Positions 49,710 through 64,000 of a DNA stretch of 64,000 bases are shown here, piece after piece. How positions within the stretch are numbered: the stretch's first letter is position 1; each line of letters starts with the position of its first letter. The notes under the pieces were generated by a model that did no database searches, was not told the origin of the DNA, and worked only from the letters and a program-made list of their open reading frames with translations. The DNA comes from Diphasiastrum complanatum. Its lineage: Eukaryota > Streptophyta > Lycopodiopsida > Lycopodiales > Lycopodiaceae. The stretch is taken from NCBI GenBank assembly GCA_029204225.1, contig CM055102.1:18928967-18992966 (forward strand), written 5' to 3'. The position numbers were made by a program, and so were the translations under genes.

Positions 49710-49790
49710 TGGAACATCCACGCATGGATATCGCGTGGATTATCAACACGTGGATAACTTCTGCATGGATAATCCACGCGAAACTTGATT
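49710..49790. repeat. Left cluster of GTGGATAA / TTATCCAC palindromic words
   Basis: ATCCACGCATGGATAT, CGCGTGGATTATCAACACGT, GTGGATAACTT and CATGGATAATCCACGCG lie within 80 bp. The same words recur at 51620-52110 on the other side of gene T1. Confidence 0.75.
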
Positions 49791-49817
49791 GCCAATAAAA
49801 CCACATTTTCGCGAGCA

Positions 49818-50100
49818 TTCTTGCTCCTCTTCTTTTGCTTTCAAGTTTTAGTGATTTTTCTAATCTAATGTTTAGTGCTCTTGCTTGCTATTGCTCTTCC
49901 AAGCTCTATAGATCTTGTTTGCTTGCTTGCTTTTGGTTGCTCTTCCTTGCTAGTGATCTTGCTCTTGTTATTGCTTGCAATCTCTTCCTAATCTATTGAT
50001 TTTGCTTGCTCTTGCTTACTATTGATCTATTGCTTTCTTGTCATTGCTTACTCTTCTAATCTAACACTCTTCACTACTCTTTCACTCCCATTCTCCACTA
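49818..50100. repeat. CTTGCTTGCT-like low-complexity stretch
   Basis: Pyrimidine-rich degenerate repeats of TTGCTTGCTATTGCTCTT lie just upstream of T1. They could serve as promoter or 5' untranslated region; this is inferred from position. Confidence 0.5.
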
Positions 50101-50132
50101 CTTTCTAAGTTTTAAAGTTTTTCTTTGATACA

Positions 50133-51286
50133 ATGTCTTCATTTGGTAGGTCAAGTGGAAGGTCAAGTGGGAGACCATCTAGGAAAAGAGCTCGTGAGGA
50201 GCCCAAAGAATATAATCAAGAGTGGTTTGAGAATCTATCTCCTCAACAAAGAGATAGAATAAAAAATCTTGTGTTATCTTCTTCGGGTGAATCATCCGAG
50301 AGAAGAGCTTCCTAAGATGCCCCTTTCCAAGAATCGTGTAGTGTGTATTATGATCTTAATCCACATGGTGGAGTTATAAAAAATACGCATGGAAATATAG
50401 TTCATGTCCGTTTGCGTGATTTAGTTGCTTTATATTTTGGTAAAGATTACATGATTGATTGGTTCTCCCAATCACTTCAAGAAAAAAATAAAATAATAGA
50501 GATTTTATATTCTGAATTCCCTCAATCCAATGCTTTTAGTAGGACTTGGGCCTTGAATTCAATGTGTCTTTGGATTCGAAACAAAAGGCAATTGATGAGA
50601 AGAGTCGTGAGGAATTCCAAGAATCCCACGAAGCCTGGATGGTGCTCCAAAAGGGATTGGAGGAAGGTGAAAGAGAAATTGTTGCAAAACAATCCCCAAA
50701 AGTATGAACAACAACATAGGGCCGTCACCGAGAAGCTCTTAAAACCTGGCCAAAGTCACTTGGAATCGGGAGGAAGGGGCAATCTAGAGTCCCAATTTGT
50801 AAGTGCAATATTTTTTACTATGATTCTATTTTTGTAGTGAGATTGTTAATGTTTTTTATTCCTAAACTATATTGTATTGCTAAACTATGTTTATTTATTG
50901 AATGTAGCTTAGTGATTTTGGAAGACACATGACCGCCGCGGAGTACAAACAAGGTTACAATCATGGATATGCCGGCCTTTTATGGAATCCCATGGATTGT
51001 TTCCAATCGTAAACTTTTAACTTTTATTGTTTTGTGATTGTTTACTTTGTGGTTTACAAGTAAGTTTAATCTCAATTTAATTGAATCTTTGATTATATTT
51101 TGTAGAGAGGCTCTACAACTTCAAGCGTTCGTGATGTGTGAGGAGCAAAATGTGGAAGAGAACGTGAATGAGAGCGAAGGGGAGTTTGAAGATGTGGACA
51201 CCAACGTACACCTACAAGATGAAGGAAGCGAGGAGGGAGGAAGTGATGATGAGTATAGTTTTAAAATTAAATGTAAGTCCTTGTAG
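50133..51286 (+). pseudogene. T1, three-exon transposase-like gene with one in-frame stop
   Basis: Exon 1 is 50133-50798, exon 2 is 50908-51008 and exon 3 is 51106-51286. The introns begin GTAAGT and GTAAAC and end in TAG. The three exons keep one frame of about 315 codons, broken only by TAA at 50313-50315. The order is a Ser/Arg/Gly-rich basic start, then GGVIKNTHGNIVHV. Then comes a helical domain with ALYFGKDYMIDW, ILYSEFPQSNAFSRTW and KPGWCSKRDWRKVKEKLL. QSHLESGGRGNLESQF ends exon 1. Exon 2 has YKQGYNHGYAGLLW and exon 3 is acidic. The layout resembles plant Transposase_24 (Ptta/En/Spm) proteins, of unproven activity. T2 at 56.8 kb shares the first domain and the exon-end motif. The TAA may be a recent lesion. 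Family assignment is tentative. Confidence 0.6.
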
Positions 51287-51619
51287 AAGACAATGTATGA
51301 AGGGGGAATTTATTCTCTCATCAATGTTTTTTTTTTTAAATCAATCAATATAATGTTTCTCATTTTTCATTTTTCATATCCAAGCCTACATCACAAACAA
51401 AAAAGATCTTAAAACTTCTGATCACAAAACACATACTATTAACATCCATCAATGAACTAAAAACCCTAAACAATATCAATATTGTCACTCACATTCATCC
51501 TCACTCCCATATATACTCTCTTTTTCTCTCTCTCACACAAAAGAAAAAAGGAAGTTGACCTCTAGTTTAGGAGCAAACCACATTTTGGTTCTCGCCAAAT
51601 GTTTTTTTTTTTGGTCAAA
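51287..51619. other. 3' flank of T1, no gene
   Basis: AT-rich sequence with a TTTTTTTT run; possible 3' untranslated region. Nothing else seen. Confidence 0.4.
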
Positions 51620-52150
51620 AAAATTTGTGTGGATTATCCACCACCCAAAATCCAGAGATTGAATCGCGTGGATACCGCGTGGATATATAAAAAAATTTAT
51701 CCATAGCCCCAGCTCTCTAGATTTCGTGTGGATAAATTTTTTTTTGCGTGGATAATTTGCCACGCGGTATCCACGCAATATCCACACAAAAGTCGAGCCT
51801 TTTTTTTTTTAGAATCTCATTGTGGCGTGGATAATTCACGTGTGGATTATCCATGCCAAATTAAAATTCCCATTTCTGGCTCCGGGTGTTGGAAGGTTGC
51901 CCGGCTACTAGTTGTCGGAGTTAGCGTGGATAATGCACGCGTGGATTATCCACGCAGTTTGAATTTCACAACCTCCGGCTGATCTGCTGCCAAAAATGAC
52001 ACTTGCGTGAAACATCCACGCGTGGATATTTCACACAACCGTATCCACGCGTATATCCATGCCTATTCATGGCTATATCCACGCGAAATTTCTTTTGGCT
52101 GCGCCATCTCCTTTGTATTGTGCGTGGATATTTTCTACATGTGTTCTTGT
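51620..52150. repeat. Right cluster of palindromes built from GCGTGGATAAT
   Basis: At least ten copies of GTGGAT or ATCCAC occur, arranged as imperfect palindromes. 51824-51857 and 51924-51955 are each 32-34 bp palindromes with only one to three mispairs, centred on CACGTG-like and CACGCGTG cores. They could form cruciforms or bind a dimeric protein. Confidence 0.85.
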
Positions 52151-52884
<734 letters not shown>

Positions 52885-53026
52885 CATTCAGTCGTGCCCT
52901 CTCATCCAATTTTTTGGTTGATCCAATTTGATATCCAATTGTTTTGATCATAATATAATCCCCTAGCTGAGGTCACCCAACTGTTTTTGAATCTATAGAC
53001 CTTCAATCCAAGAATTTGATTTAGAA

Positions 53027-54050
53027 ATGGTGGTTTTTGGCCAACTTGTGTATGTTATAGTTATAGATGGGCAGATCATTATTGTGGCTGTATATGTGGA
53101 CAACACTCTGATACTTTGCAAGAGTGAGAAGCTGATTGCTGAAGTGAAGGAAAACATCTCGAAACATTTCAAGATCGTGAATCTGGGAGAAGCCAGGTGT
53201 TACCTTGGCTTGCAACTTGAAAGGGACTATGAGGGGGATAAGCTATACCTTCACTAGTCCAGATACACCCAAAAAATCCTAGAGCATTTTGGGATGCTGA
53301 ACTGTAAAGGAGCGAATACTCCAATGCTCGTAGGGACGGTGCTGACAAACAAATGCAACTCACACCCTACAGGAAGCTGATAGGTTCATTGATGTACTTT
53401 GTAGACAACACACGGCCTGACATTGCTTATGCAGTGTTCAGGATGAGCCAATTCTGCATGAATCTAGGCTCGACACATTGGAAGATTGCAAAACAAATTT
53501 TGCAGTATCTTCAATTAATGAGGGTTATGGCTTGTGTTATTGTTGTGATGCAAGTTTCAAGATGCTTTCCTACAGTGATGCTAGCTGGGCATCTCTCAAG
53601 GACGATTGTAAAAGCATCTCAAGAGAATGCACCATCGCGTCAAGAGCGGCAGTTCTTTGGGTCAGCAAGAAGCAGACCATTGTGGCTCAGTCATCCTGCG
53701 AAGCAAAGTACGTTGCAATAGCAAAGATGGCCAACGAGATAATTTGGCTCAGGAAGTTCCTGGACGAATTGGGCGAAACAAGAAACGAGCCTCTGGTTTT
53801 GCAGATGGATAACACATTTGCAATACATCTAACGAAAGATCCCGTGTTTCACTCAAGAATGAAACACATCGCGATCAAGTACCACTTGATCAGGGATTTG
53901 ATTGAGAAGAAGATGTTGCACACCAACTTTGTTGGAATGAAAGACATGGTTGCTGACATTTTCACAAAAGCCCTAGACAAAGGACTTTTTGAGAGACAGA
54001 GAAGCAGTCTTGGAGTCGTAAAGCTATCATGCTTTGAGAGGGAGCTGAAG
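53027..54050 (+). pseudogene. Copia fragment E: reverse transcriptase end and RNase H
   Basis: 53027-53257 gives VAVYVDNTLILCKSEKLIAE (YVDN for the usual YVDD) and HFKIVNLGEARCYLGLQLER. 53353-53480 gives PYRKLIGSLMYFVDNTRPDI, and 53478 onward gives YSDASWASLKDDCKSISREC and AQSSCEAKYVAIAK. The tail is DNTFAIHLTKDPVFHSRMKH and VADIFTKALDKGLFERQR. The frames change twice and several stops occur. Everything upstream of the catalytic box is missing, so this is a 5'-truncated scrap. Its sequence is unlike A, B or F, so it belongs to another Copia lineage. Confidence 0.85.
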
Positions 54051-54179
54051 AAACAAAATGTTTCTAGTACCAAAGCTTTGCTAGCTTTCAGCCCTCTGCT
54101 TGACCAAAATGTTCGCAAATGCAAAAGTCAAGAGACACGAAGTAGAAATGTTCGCAAACACCCCAACGAAAAGATATGA

Positions 54180-55119
54180 ACGAGAAAAATTTGCAAAAGA
54201 GAATTTTTCATGGTACATGAAAGAAAGTCAGATGACGCGAAAGTCAAAAGACACAAAGCAACGCAAAAATTATCACAACACCTTTTCTGCCCTCATGCCC
54301 CAAAAGGACCAACAAGATCATGCAAGTACCCAGAAGTACAGATATCTGATCTGAAAGCATGATGTCAGTAGATACACTCTAGGTCATGGCTAATCTGTCA
54401 CTCTTGTAATTCATAATTAGTCGTAGATGTTTAATCACTCTAATATAGAGGTTACACGATGCGACTATATACTTTCTGGATGATACTTGATACATGTGAA
54501 GTAGTCTAATGCTAGTAAGCAAGACACTCAGACAGAATACGAGTCCACCTGCGTGCGAGACAATTCTACATAGGATCTGTAGATCCACAAGTCTGCTAGT
54601 AAGCGAGACATTACTTGTGGGAGAACTGTATTTCTCTCACACCAACACACTGCGTGGATTTGCATGTAGTGCTTGTAGAATCAGAAGCCAAAGAAAGTTG
54701 ACCATCGACAACTCTAGAAATGACACTTATTATTAACTTTGAAGAGCTAATTCCTTGCATGTTCTTCCACTATGATATTTCCATTTCTGTAGGGATTGGC
54801 TTCAGAGTTTGAGTGTTGACAACTTTCTTCTTTGACTTTGAGACACCCTGAATAGGTTGGTCTTTTATTTGAAAATTTTCTCATTTGTCAAAAATTTTAT
54901 TAACAAGGACCCACACCTAAAATCCAAAAAAATTTAAATTATTTGATAAGGAGTTTAAGGAGTGTTAAAATTGAGTTCAAAATTTTAGTCTGATAAAAAC
55001 AATTTAAAAGGATTGTAGCATATATTATGACCAGAGCATTCCATGACGAGCATAGCAAGAAAAATTACCTGGCCACTGCGAAAAACAAGTTGAAAAAAAT
55101 TATGATATTTTGTAAGGCC
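54180..55119. other. Gap with no recognisable gene
   Basis: It may contain the 3' LTR of fragment E, but no partner exists. No motifs recognised. Confidence 0.4.
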
Positions 55120-56060
55120 CTACGTAAGATTTTTCGAATTAAAAGACAGGCTTGTCTCTTGAGCACAGAGTGCTTTCAGCTCTAGTTGATTCACACCTCC
55201 TACTTTGGAGACTCTCGTGTATTCTTTGTGAAAGAACCGGATTCTTTGTATGACAGTCATCTTCATCCGGTAATCTTGATCAATATTATGGTCCCAAGCC
55301 AATAATTTGACTTTTTCCACTCTCAGGCCAGCAAATGCAATTGCACTCACAGTTCGAAAGGAAGGAATATGGGGATACTCTTGAGATAACTATTTTCTAA
55401 CTTGTAAACTGTGCATGTCCCCAAGAACAAAAGAATAATATGAATCTAATAGAGAAAAATCAAAATTTGCAACGTCGTTGCATACGTTGGGATCAACCAA
55501 AACAACAAATGGGGTAACTATGGCCTTTGTATGATCTTTAAATTTTATTTTTAGATTATGTACATGTGTTTTATTTGGTTCTCTTACTTCCATTGGCCTA
55601 TCTCCTGTTATTGGGTCTACAGGTGGCTATCATACTGATTTATATCTAAAATCAAAAATGTTTCTTTAATTTTTTTTGTTTTATGAATTTCTACCCTTAA
55701 TTTAGCAATCTCAGAGCTATCTTGTAAGGGGCGGATGGAGGCACCAGGTAAAGACATCGACAGTTCAGTCACGGCTTTCTTGCTTTCAATTGATGGAATG
55801 GACTTGTGGTGATGTGTAGCCATGGCCTTTGGGCGTGACTTGGGTCTAGTGGGAGAGGACTCAGAAATATTATGTGATATTTTTTTGGATGCTATAGTAT
55901 TATCTTCAACATTTTTATCTTCAACATTTTTAGAGGCTGGCTTTGTGACTTGAGCAGTGGTAGAAGCAGGCTTGTGAGGTCCAATAGATACACCCTTTGA
56001 ACTCCATAATGATTAGACCGGATCTTTCCCCTCAACAATAACAACTAGCACCATTTTCAA
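55120..56060 (-). pseudogene. ParB-fold-like coding remnant
   Basis: 55990-55620 gives a Lys/Ser-rich region ending ETFLILDINQYDSHL. A one-base shift near 55620 leads into PVDPITGDRPMEVREPNKTH. Then come IVTPFVVLVDPNVCNDVANF and YYSFVLGDMHSLQVRK. A stop follows, and the frame then goes on as LSQEYPHIPSFRTVSAIAF, AGLRVEKVKLLAWDHNID and YRMKMTVIQRIRFFHKEY. The string VLGDMHSLQV followed by a hydrophobic strand and WDHNID..YRMKMT..QRI resembles eukaryotic proteins with a ParB/sulfiredoxin-like fold, where (G)GxHSxxA is the core motif. The function in plants is unknown to me. The locus has at least one frameshift and one stop. Confidence 0.5.
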
Positions 56061-56213
56061 GCATTGCTTCATGCTCTGGACAGAAACAAAAGCCAAGTTT
56101 AAAATATAATGAGTAAAGGCATTTGTATTGGCCATGCTCTCAACACATGACAACTCAATTTACAAAAAGGCTTTCCACTTAGAAGTTCATGGAATTTTAT
56201 ATTTAGGTAACCA
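56061..56213. other. Short spacer, possibly intronic
   Basis: Lies between two minus-strand coding remnants. No independent feature seen. Confidence 0.35.
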
Positions 56214-56641
56214 CTATGCTAAGCATGAAACACTTGTAAACATGCATGAATAAAAATAGATATTACAATTATACACCAAAGTAACTAGAGCTTTATCAAA
56301 ATAAGTTTTGATGGCCTCGTCTTGGCAAAGTCGAATCTTTATCATAGTCTCGTTCAGAATGAAAATAAAATGAGACTTATCCGTTTCCTTTACAAGCACG
56401 TTCACAAAACCTTCTTCCTCATCCTCATCTGGTTGATCAGCAAGTATTTTTCCTTGAATTTTGAACTGTGAGTCTCCCTTACTAGGCTTCTCAGCTAAAT
56501 GAATAAAAAGCTCAGACAGTTTTGTGTTGTTGACTCCTCTGGTGAAGTAGTACATGAATTTTTTCTTATCCTTCAGTGGAATATCTTGAGGTTTACCCGA
56601 AATTCTCAACATTTCGAAGATTATTATAGACAATTGAGACT
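56214..56641 (-). pseudogene. Possible second exon downstream of T2
   Basis: A splice acceptor (CTTTGCAG) at 56642 precedes a frame that reads SQLSIIIFEMLRISGKPQD, then LSELFIHLAEKPSKGDSQF, then an acidic stretch and SHFIFILNETMIKIRLCQDE. It stops near 56214. I do not recognise a family. It sits between T2 and the ParB-like remnant on the same strand, so all three may be parts of one transcript. Reading-phase agreement across the junction was not established. Confidence 0.4.
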
Positions 56642-56749
56642 CTGCAAAGAGAAAGATTTTCAATGTGTCTTACGAAAAACTCCCAAGAGCAAAAAAAAAA
56701 TAAAACAATCAATAGTCAAATATCACAAATGGATATAGGGTAGACTTAC

Positions 56750-57990
56750 AAAGTGGGCTCAAAAATATCCCTCGCCGCCACTGCCCAAGTGAGAATCCCA
56801 TGTGGTCTCTAGTCGGACTCTGGCTGCCTCTCACTACTGTCTGAAGCATTCTAGATCATCTCGATACTCTTTCTTCGCATGCTTCTAGTCCTCTTTCTCC
56901 ACGTAGGAAGGCCTGCCTCTCTCGGCTTTCATTGCATTTTGGATCTCCGATTTGCGGTGGCTCATCACAGCTCCCATGCGGCTCCTCATCCATTTTCGTG
57001 CGAATTCCATGTCTTGGGATGGGACTGAGGACTCACTATGCAGCTGGTCAATGACGTGATTCTTGTGGTCATCGCTGACATCGCGCCAGTCATGAAAGAT
57101 GTCTCTAGGAAAGTGGATATACATGAGCGCCCTCATGCACGTGATGACCCTCTTACCACGGTTATTCTCAATGATGTGACCAGTCCTGTCTATGTCATAC
57201 GACGGTGGGATGACAATTGGTGGCGATGTGGCCCTGGGAGTGTCTATCGGGTTGCCCTCCGTTATAGGAGACATGGCCATGGGAGTGTCTACGGGGGTGG
57301 CCTCAGATATGAAAGATGCCCTGCCGATGGGAGAATACTGATGTTGTGGGGTACCGAGGGGAGAATAGCCAATGGGGGGCATCTCGAGGGGAGAATATAT
57401 AGGGGGGACTGGATGGGAGTGGGCTGAAAACCCCACGGTGAAATGTGACCCCACGGCGTATAGCCAAGAGGAAATGACTCAGTGGTAGTGGGTCTAGAGG
57501 GAGGGAAAATGTGAGGGGTGAAAGTGGGCATGCCAGGAATCTGAGGTGTGACAGATGCAGGAGTTGCAGTATCGTGTGACGTACATGCTGCCTCCTAGGT
57601 CTGCTATCTCAAAGTAGGGACTCTCCCCGATGAGATGCGCTATGCGGACATGCAAGACTCATGACCATGTCAGGATCATCACCACATCCTCCACAGCAAG
57701 AGACACCGAGGTGGCTCCTCCTCCTCTCCCGAGAGTGTCGGGAGGAAGCACTGGCAGTAGTGACATGGGTGGGGGTGTGACCCTTGTTGGAGTGACCCTC
57801 ACGGGAAGGGAAAACTTGTGACTGGTCTACACGAGGAGTGGACTGAATCTCCTCGGTTGATGATGTGTACTCAACCAATCGAGAGGAGCTACGAGCCTCG
57901 TGTCAAGCCCTCGAGAATTGTAAGACCCTATTCTACTGCGAGGAAGGCAACTGATCAAGGTAGCTAATGAGATCAGTCTCGCTCATAGAG
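56750..57990 (-). pseudogene. T2, diverged relative of T1 with conserved donor site
   Basis: From 57990 leftward come MSETDLISYLDQLPSSQ, stops, then Ser/Arg-rich sequence (57878-57609) and a Pro-rich repeat region (57454-57290). The domain shared with T1 follows: GHIIENNRGKRVITCMRALM, IHFPRDIFHDWRDV, and FARKWMRSRMGAVMSHRKSE. After a stop at 56885 the same frame continues AKKEYRDDLECFRQ. After a double stop come RLETTWDSHLGSGGEGYF and EPTL, then GTAAGT (56749-56744). T1 exon 1 ends SHLESGGRGNLESQF, then GTAAGT. Same motif and same splice position mean common descent. Several stops make T2 dead. Confidence 0.55.
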
Positions 57991-58124
57991 GAAAGACGGG
58001 ATGACCCGTGACTATGACCTGACCTCTGGCTAGGGGATCCATCATATGACATAATGGGTGCAACAAGAATAAATACTGCAGACAACCAATGGGAGTCTTA
58101 AAAGTTAGTAGGAAAAATACATCA

Positions 58125-60941
<2,817 letters not shown>

Positions 60942-61737
60942 ATGCTCTAGAATCAGGCCCTATCTTGTGAATGATTAATAATCATGAATAAAGATACCTT
61001 ACTTTGCCTATTTTGGTGAAGTTTTGCTACTTTTAGCTATCTTCTTGATTTTTGACTAGTTTTCTGATTTCTTGCATTTCCATTGTAATTTGATGTTTAA
61101 CGAATGGATTAGATGTTTGAATGCTAAGGTTGGCACATGTTCAGCGAGATAACGCTACCAATCTTGCTCAAAATGATTCGACAAGATGGAACTCCAATGC
61201 TCAATCAAATAACTTGATGAAATCATTGCTTTAATCAACGCTTTGGAGTCACAAAAGGATATTGTGATCCTACATCAAGGAGCAATGCACAAGGCAACAA
61301 AACCGGATGCAAGGACTAGAAAAGACGCATCTGGAATTGGATAGCCTATCCAATCAAGAAAGATACCGAGGAAGAAGACTATTGAATGTCCTGTTGCTTG
61401 GATCCTGTCAACCCATACAGAACTAATGCAACTTGAGGCTTTCCTGTGTTTCATCAATCTCTTCTTCAGTGATCTTATTTATTCTATGGGATCAGTTGTA
61501 GATCAAAGGTTCTCTATGAAGAAAACTCATTACAACCTTGTTCTATAACAATAAGCTGGAATTGAACCTGAGGCAACAAAATAAAATATGGTAGATGGCT
61601 ACTGACAAGAATAATACAAGAAAAGATGTTTCTTATTCAAGGTGGCCAAATACTTCTCGACTACCGCCAAAGGATTCACGAGACATGGCACTCAACAAAG
61701 GACTACATGACCTTCATTTTTGAGGGCAAAAATGCTT

Positions 61738-61755
61738 AAAGTAGGGGAAATATCA
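61738..61755 (+). promoter_or_regulatory. D polypurine tract
   Basis: AAAGTAGGGGAAATATCA lies against the right LTR, in the style of Ty3/gypsy elements. Confidence 0.65.
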
Positions 61756-62111
61756 TGTGTTGCATGTAATTAGCCCATGAGCTTACTAATGAATTGCCAA
61801 ATATAGCCATGGAGCTAAATTAGATTAGAACTAGTCAATGGGACAGTTAATAAAGTGGTTCGAACAACCTCGCTATAATTGAGAATAGCGGAATTGTAAT
61901 AATGGTTGTAAGGCCCAATTAGCTAAATTAAGGCCCCAAACTTATAGTAGAGACACAAATGACCACTATAAATAGCTGAGGTTGTGCTAAATTTAGAGGC
62001 TATTGTTCATTTTTTAATTTTGAGTTTTAAGAGATCTTGGAGCTTCTCTTGGAGAGCTTTCTTGATGGAGAAAGTGGTTCATGTGCTTAAATTCACATGA
62101 GATCTATGATC
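61756..62111 (+). repeat. D right LTR, truncated by Copia C
   Basis: It ends at CTATGATC. The last five bases TGATC (62107-62111) are the predicted target duplication of Copia C, whose second copy lies outside the window. Confidence 0.75.
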
Positions 62112-62973
62112 TGTTGAAAATTGTCACTTCTCACTTGACATTGGTTCATGTAAATATTGATCAAACATTAGAATATGTTGATGATATGATTTCACACGTG
62201 TGGAGCATGTTCCCATGTGTGAAAGGATGTACTTTTCATGTTTGTATATATCCAAATTGATTTTGTATCATTCTAGTTAGTGTGAACATGAAATGACTAG
62301 TTTTTAGTCAAGTTGACTAGTCACCTACAAATTAGCTTTTCCTTGCATGTGCATGAGTAAATGCTCCCACATGGCAAGTGGATGTTCACATGTGTGTATA
62401 GAGTACTAGAAGATAAGAGTTGACCATTTTCCTTAGATCCTATTTTGTAGGGAATATTCCTATATTCTAGGAGACTAGCTTTTTGGATTTTAGTCATATT
62501 CTAGAAGGTCAACTATTGGATAAGGATCAAGGATGGATCAAATGGATAGATATGAGTGATGTGGCACTCTTCACACGTGTGAAGGCCTGCTGGACTGTAC
62601 CAGACTCATGGATGTACTTGATCCATAAAAGGATCATCATTTTGCTAAGAAAATAGATGAGACTTTTGCACTCTACACTTTTGTGAGATTTCTAGTCATT
62701 TGTCTTGTGATTTTTATGCATGATTGCTATCTAGTATCATTGTACTTGTTGTTTCAGGTGCAGGCCGTACAGTGGACAGTACTCCACACGTGTGAAGCCG
62801 CTCTCACTAAAAAATGATGTGTTGATCCATTGCTCTTGCTTAAATCCAAGTGTAGTGAATCTAGATCAAGATCTAATGTGTAGAACTTGATAGATTCATT
62901 GATTAAGCAACCAATAACTCTCTATGATTGTAAAGTACAATCATTATTGTCCTAAAAACTGTAAAATTTATCA
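62112..62973 (+). repeat. C 5' LTR
   Basis: TG at 62112, CA at 62972-62973. It has three CACACGTGTG sites (62193-62202, 62572-62581, 62785-62794). The right end is set by the primer site. Confidence 0.85.
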
Positions 62974-62985
62974 TGGTATCAGAGC
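62974..62985 (+). promoter_or_regulatory. C primer binding site
   Basis: TGGTATCAGAGC immediately follows the LTR. The leader from here to 63567 holds another CACACGTGTG at 63137-63146. Confidence 0.92.
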
Positions 62986-63567
62986 TAAGTAAGAGAGTGA
63001 TCATTGAATCATAAATCTTGTAAAGATCATTGGCAAAATTTGTTTTTTGGCCAATACTAGTGAGGGCGAGTTCTTCTAGAGTGATAGCTTGTAATCATTT
63101 GGATCAAAACGACTTGGAGGCTGTGTATGTACTTTTCACACGTGTGAAACCGTACAGCAACTTTCAATTCAAGTTACTTTGTGTTTTTTGGTCCCAAAAT
63201 CACAATACTAGTTCATTTTTGGTGCTTTTTGAAGCATAGTATTGATCTAGATTCATTCTAACTAATGCCTATGACCAAATAGTGTTTTGGATCATTGAAG
63301 CATTTCTTTTTAGAGTCTAAGATCAGATCTAAGAGGCTGATTTGTTCAGATCCTTAGTTGAAGTGAAATCTCTAAGAAAAGTGTAAAGCAATTTTTTTGT
63401 GAGAGTGAAAGCTAGAAATTTTTGGTAAGATCTTTGAGTATCATTCAAGCTTGTGTGTTAGTTTGATAGAGACAAGCCTATAGGCATTCTAGTAAGCTTT
63501 AGGCCACTTCATAGATCTTTTAAAATTCAAAAATCTTTGTGATTTTTAAAAGAGCATTCATTCTAAA

Positions 63568-64000
63568 ATGTCATCCATGGGTGGATATTTGATGGAACCA
63601 AGTGAGAGACTCACTTCCACAAATTATTCCATTTGGAAAGTGAGAATGGAATCACTCCTAGTGATCCATGATCTATATGACATAGTTCAAGGAGTAGAGG
63701 AAGAGCCTCAAACTCCCCAAGAACAAGCCAAATACAAGAAGAGAGCAAGATTAGCTCTACATTGCATAAAGTTAAATGTATGCAATGACCTCTTGAAAGA
63801 GGTGTCTTCTTGTACCTCATCCAAAGAGGCTTGGGATTCATTAAAGAGCATTTATGAATCCAACAATACTTCAAGAATCCTCATGCTAAGAAATCAAGTT
63901 TTCCAAAGCATGAAAGGAAGTGGAGAGAGTGGACAAGAGTATGTTCTTAGGATCAAATCTCTTAACAAGGAGTTAAGTGCAATAGGAGAGAAGATCCAAG
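63568..64000 (+). CDS. C gag, N-terminal part
   Basis: It starts at ATG 63568 (MSSMGGYLMEPSERLTSTNY) and is open to the window edge without a stop. IWKVRMESLLVIHDLYD is the block where family A has a TGA in place of Trp. ARLALHCIKLNVCNDLLKEV and EAWDSLKSIYESNNTSRIL are typical UBN2-type Copia gag. It should form the capsid of virus-like particles. It is 5' complete; the rest lies beyond 64000. Confidence 0.9.
   Translation, partial: MSSMGGYLMEPSERLTSTNYSIWKVRMESLLVIHDLYDIVQGVEEEPQTPQEQAKYKKRARLALHCIKLNVCNDLLKEVSSCTSSKEAWDSLKSIYESNNTSRILMLRNQVFQSMKGSGESGQEYVLRIKSLNKELSAIGEKIQ

Larger units (their letters stand above)
62112..64000 (+). mobile_element. Copia element C, 5' part, runs off the window
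   Basis: An 862-bp LTR (62112-62973), primer site, leader and the first 144 codons of gag are present. The gag is closest in style to B. No lesions are visible in the part seen. Confidence 0.9.

Noticed and set aside
51620-52110. TTATCCAC words resembling bacterial DnaA boxes
   Set aside because: The window is plant nuclear DNA full of eukaryotic retrotransposons. The words come in palindromes, not in an origin layout.
56885-57531. Proline-rich frames as a possible structural protein
   Set aside because: The downstream part of the same frame aligns with T1 and ends at the shared splice motif, so they are better read as the N-terminal linker of T2.

Overview
This window looks like a transposon-packed intergenic stretch of a large nuclear plant genome. 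It is AT-rich and holds many Ty1/copia retrotransposons primed by initiator-Met tRNA. It also holds CACTA (En/Spm) transposase remnants, Ty3/gypsy relics and six long GA/CT microsatellites. The species cannot be read from the sequence; a fern or another seed-free vascular plant is only a guess. I see no intact host housekeeping gene, rRNA, tRNA or CRISPR array. The best gene-like locus is a three-exon transposase-like gene near 50.1-51.3 kb, open apart from one in-frame stop.

Layout, left half. 1-1.6 kb holds nothing recognisable. 1.6-4.27 kb and 10.46-11.65 kb are the two halves of an old minus-strand Copia (H1). A young minus-strand Copia (A1, 4274-10456, target duplication AGTAT) split it. 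11.65-20.7 kb holds unassigned fragments, a Ty3/gypsy gag with its primer site (14.3-15.8 kb) and a decayed plus-strand gene resembling the DUF7869 family (18.9-20.7 kb). 21.5-23.6 kb is a minus-strand Copia gag/protease/integrase fragment (G) ending in an 84-unit GA repeat.

Layout, middle. Two copies of a minus-strand CACTA transposase lie at 23.8-27.8 kb and 28.85-44.0 kb. The second is split by a plus-strand Copia (B, 29583-41153, target duplication CCTCA). B is in turn split by a second family-A Copia (A2, 34685-40273, target duplication CAAGG), so the nest is three layers deep. 44.9-48.7 kb is a decayed minus-strand Copia (F).

Layout, right half. 48.7-52.1 kb has gypsy scraps and the transposase-like gene T1, flanked on both sides by clusters of short palindromes. 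53.0-54.05 kb is a Copia reverse transcriptase/RNase H scrap (E). 55.1-57.99 kb on the minus strand has a ParB-fold-like coding remnant and T2, a diverged relative of T1 that shares its exon-end motif and intron position. 59.3-60.6 kb is a ~342-bp tandem array bracketed by two CT microsatellites. 60.6-62.1 kb is a small LTR element (D) without coding capacity, cut by a Copia (C) whose LTR, primer site and gag start run off the right end.

The most unusual signals are these. Elements A1 and A2 have different target duplications, yet they share two in-frame TGA stops and side-specific LTR variants, which ordinary retrotransposition should not preserve. Several different Copia families carry the same CACACGTGTG palindrome in or next to their LTRs. 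T1 and T2 form a recurring module with a conserved splice site and, at T1, palindromic flanks.
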